A stretch of 64,000 nucleotides of DNA from the NCBI GenBank assembly GCA_029851415.1, contig CM056742.1:87968748-88032747 (forward strand), written 5' to 3'. Position 1 is the stretch's first letter. Each line of letters opens with the position of its first letter. A program made the translations under genes and the position numbers. Origin of the DNA: Eretmocerus hayati (Eukaryota; Arthropoda; Insecta; Hymenoptera; Aphelinidae). The notes beneath the pieces are model-generated. The model had not been told where the DNA came from. It worked only from the letters and a program-made list of their open reading frames with translations, and did no database searches. Below are positions 61,641-64,000 of this stretch, piece by piece.

Positions 61641-62209
61641 TTTTGAAGAACACAAAAAAATCTATCGATTCATGGGTTTTATTAGTTTTTTACGTGCTTT
61701 TCAAGTGCCCGTACACGTGGTTGAAAATCAGAATAAATTCTCCTTCAATCAATCACCTACAATTTTAACGGGAGTGATTCAATCACAAAAATACGCACGG
61801 GATCTTGTAGATCGTTCAAAAATCCAAAAATTTGGTCCTCTGTAAAATTTTTGTACGACCCTTCCCGTCTGACTCACGAGCTACGAAAGAAAACTTCGTA
61901 CTAACATAGGGTGTTTATGGAGATACCGAGCCTGCCACCTGTTCAATTGTCTCTCGCTCTATTCAGGGGCATAATTGAATCGGAAAAATATCATGGCATA
62001 TGATTTCGACGTAAAATGTTCTGACCTTTCTGAATATTTCATCAGGTTTTGATTGAGATTTGAGACAACAACGATTTCTCGAAAGGGACTTGGCGGGTAA
62101 GCATGGTGAATCGGCCCTTGTCAGGTATGGCCCTGGAAGCAATTTCCCCCAGTTTCTAACGCCAAACTATGGGGAAAGCAATAGTTTTGAGGTCCCGAAG
62201 TCGCCCCCA
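61641..62209. other. No gene recognised between the BEL/Pao break and the terminal palindrome
   Basis: No integrase motif (HHCC zinc site or DDE) is visible in any frame. The last about 50 bp may already belong to the palindrome family. Confidence 0.4.
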
Positions 62210-64000
62210 TGTTTTGGGGCAGCCTGGAAACCCTCTGAAAAACGCTAACAATCGATGTTCCTTGTATTGGATCGCATTCTGACGCATCTCAATGAATCGT
62301 TCTGAAATTTTTTTGACGAACCTTCGAAACATTCACAATTCGAAGGAGAGTGGTTTCATCTCGACAACTTTTGATTCAAGCCCCGAAAAAAATTGTTGAA
62401 AAATGAAAATCAATTTTTAACCCTGTTATCTGTAATTAAGACGTTGGTGAACCATTTCATCGTATTTGTCGGTTCATTCTACGTCGGAAACCAATTTGAA
62501 ATATATCATTTTTGGTGGTGGAAAGTGGTCAAAAATCAATTTCAAAGCAAATTTTTTTTCAAAAACTAGCCTCTCCTGCGCATGCGCGTTGATTTACGAT
62601 CCTGAAAATATCTTCAATCGATAGCTGGTGTAATTTCCTCCAAAATGACCCCTTGCAAAAGTCGATTTGATCCAATTACAGCTGAGATATGACTGGTGCA
62701 GAAAATGGAAAAACCCAAGGTATCCAATCCGTGAATCCGCGCTTCCTTCAATGGCCTTGAAAAATGCGAATTTTGAATGGGGCCCTTTCTAACATGCGAA
62801 AATGTGTTTTTGATGTATTCTTTGACGTAGAAACCGAACACGTGGTCAGTTTTGTTCCAAACCTTCCGGATTCCTCACCAGACTCATAAAACCGACTCGA
62901 TAATGGATGCTCATCTTCAGCCTTTTTACACTTATTTGAGATGAATTGTCGGTGTCTGGGGAGGTTTGAGTGGATTGTGTACTAGACACAACTATGTCCC
63001 TTAACGTATCCTGACTAGCCGAAGACGATCCCGGTGGTTTTGAGGCTCGAGGAAGCGGTGGGAGTGAGATTGTTCGAGCTGGATTTTGTTGTTTAATTTC
63101 ATATGAGAAAACTATATCGACCAGCTTATATGAGGATAGCAGCGCTTCCTCGAGCGTCGAAACCATCACCATTGTCATCAGCTGTTCAGAATACATTAGG
63201 GAACATAGTTGTATCTGGTACACAATCCACCCAAACCTGCCCATACACCGACAATCCATCTCAAATGAGTGTAAAAAGGCTGAAGATGAGCATCCATTAT
63301 CGAATCGGTTTTATGAATCTGGCGAGAAATCCTGAAGGTTCTGGAACAAAACTGACCGCGTATTCGGTTTCTGCGTCAAAAAATACATCAAAAACACATT
63401 TTCGCATGTTAGAAAGGGCCCAATTCAGAATTCGCATTTTTCAAGGCCATTGAAGGAAGCGCGGATTCACGGATTTGATACCTTGGGTTTTTCCATTTTC
63501 TGCACCAGTCATATCTCATCTGTAATTGTATCAAATCGACTTTTGCAGGGGGTCATTCTGAAGGAAATTACACCAGCTATCGATTGAAGATACTTTCAGG
63601 GTCGTAAATCAACGCGCATGCGCAGGAGAGGCTAGTTCATGAAAAAAAATTTGCTTTGGAATTGATTTTTGACGTTTTTGACCACTTTCCACCACCAAAA
63701 ATGATATATTTTACAGTGGTTTCCGACGTAAAATAAGCCGAAAAATACGATGAAATGGTTCACTAACGTCTTAATTACAGATAACAGGGTTAAAAATTAA
63801 TTTTCATTTTTCAACAATTCCTTTCGGGGCTTGAATCAAAAGTTGTCGAGATGAAACCACTCTCCTTCGAATTGTTAATGTTTCAAAAGTATGTCAAGAA
63901 GATTCCGGAACGATTCACTGAGATGCGTCAGAATGCGATTCAATACAAGGAACATCGATTTTCAGCGTTTTTTAGAGGGTTTCCAGGCTGCCCCAAAACA
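62210..64000. mobile_element. Long palindrome (arms about 880 bp or more), family P copy 2, cut by window edge
   Basis: TGTTTTGGGGCAGCCTGG at 62,210 pairs with CCAGGCTGCCCCAAAACA ending at 64,000; positions sum to about 126,210, centre near 63,105. Both arms carry a CTGCGCATGCGCGTTGATTT segment near 62,578 and its complement near 63,615. The sequence GTAATTTCCTCCAAAATGAC is shared with the palindrome at 43,050-44,495. The two mirrored frames around 62,850-63,450 (containing VKRLKMSIHYR) look alike only because the arms are inverted copies. Confidence 0.85.

Noticed and set aside
61641..62209. BEL/Pao integrase or 3' LTR downstream of RNase H
   Set aside because: I looked for an HHCC zinc site, DDE pattern or a repeat of the 57.3-57.8 kb leader and saw none.
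62846..63453. Possible protein with VKRLKMSIHYR in two copies
   Set aside because: The two frames are mirror images within a palindrome; no start, splice pattern or known family supports a gene.

Overview
The window is eukaryotic, AT-rich and almost entirely made of transposable elements, satellites and inverted repeats. BEL/Pao and CR1/Jockey-type retroelements together with hAT, piggyBac-like and TA-target DNA elements suggest an invertebrate animal, most likely an arthropod or insect; I cannot name the species. No ordinary host gene is recognised.

Layout. 1-8.5 kb: low-information sequence with two 3' stubs of non-LTR retrotransposons on the minus strand (1.6-2.0 and 2.5-2.9 kb), two GA microsatellites, two hairpins and two short inverted-repeat elements. 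8.55-50.7 kb: one old, frame-broken CR1/Jockey-type non-LTR retrotransposon (ORF1, endonuclease, reverse transcriptase) split by three later insertions: a giant 35,800-bp hAT transposon (10,559-46,358), a 1,024-bp inverted-repeat element (46,942-47,965) and a 1,040-bp TA-target element (49,185-50,224). 50.7-61.6 kb: a decayed BEL/Pao LTR retrotransposon (leader/LTR-like DNA, gag, protease, RT, RNase H, no integrase), with a 6,051-bp foldback-like element (51,273-57,323) in its upstream part. 62.2-64.0 kb: a long palindrome running off the right edge.

The main discovery candidate is the giant hAT. It has an 8-bp target duplication (GTTAAAAC), matching CAGGG... termini, subterminal GTTTTGTTTCG-type motifs at both ends, and a transposase gene on the minus strand whose five recognised exons (28,824 to 12,571) all join in phase 0 into a 657-residue reading frame without stops. 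The BED-finger start lies in an upstream exon I could not find. Its second recognised intron is about 10 kb and holds two satellite families arranged in inverted blocks. Removing the element and one target copy restores the reading frame of the interrupted retrotransposon.

The rest of the giant element (about 29-46 kb) is cargo-like. It holds a tetranucleotide microsatellite, two abutting inverted repeats, an array of about 11 units of about 590 bp that nearly all keep a splice-donor consensus (some also a TATA-like box or an ATG just before the donor), a possible two-exon 53-residue basic peptide at the array's end, a 1,022-bp tandem duplication with exon-like borders, and a long palindrome whose family recurs at the right edge of the window. 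Spliced products and functions here are inferences from sequence only.
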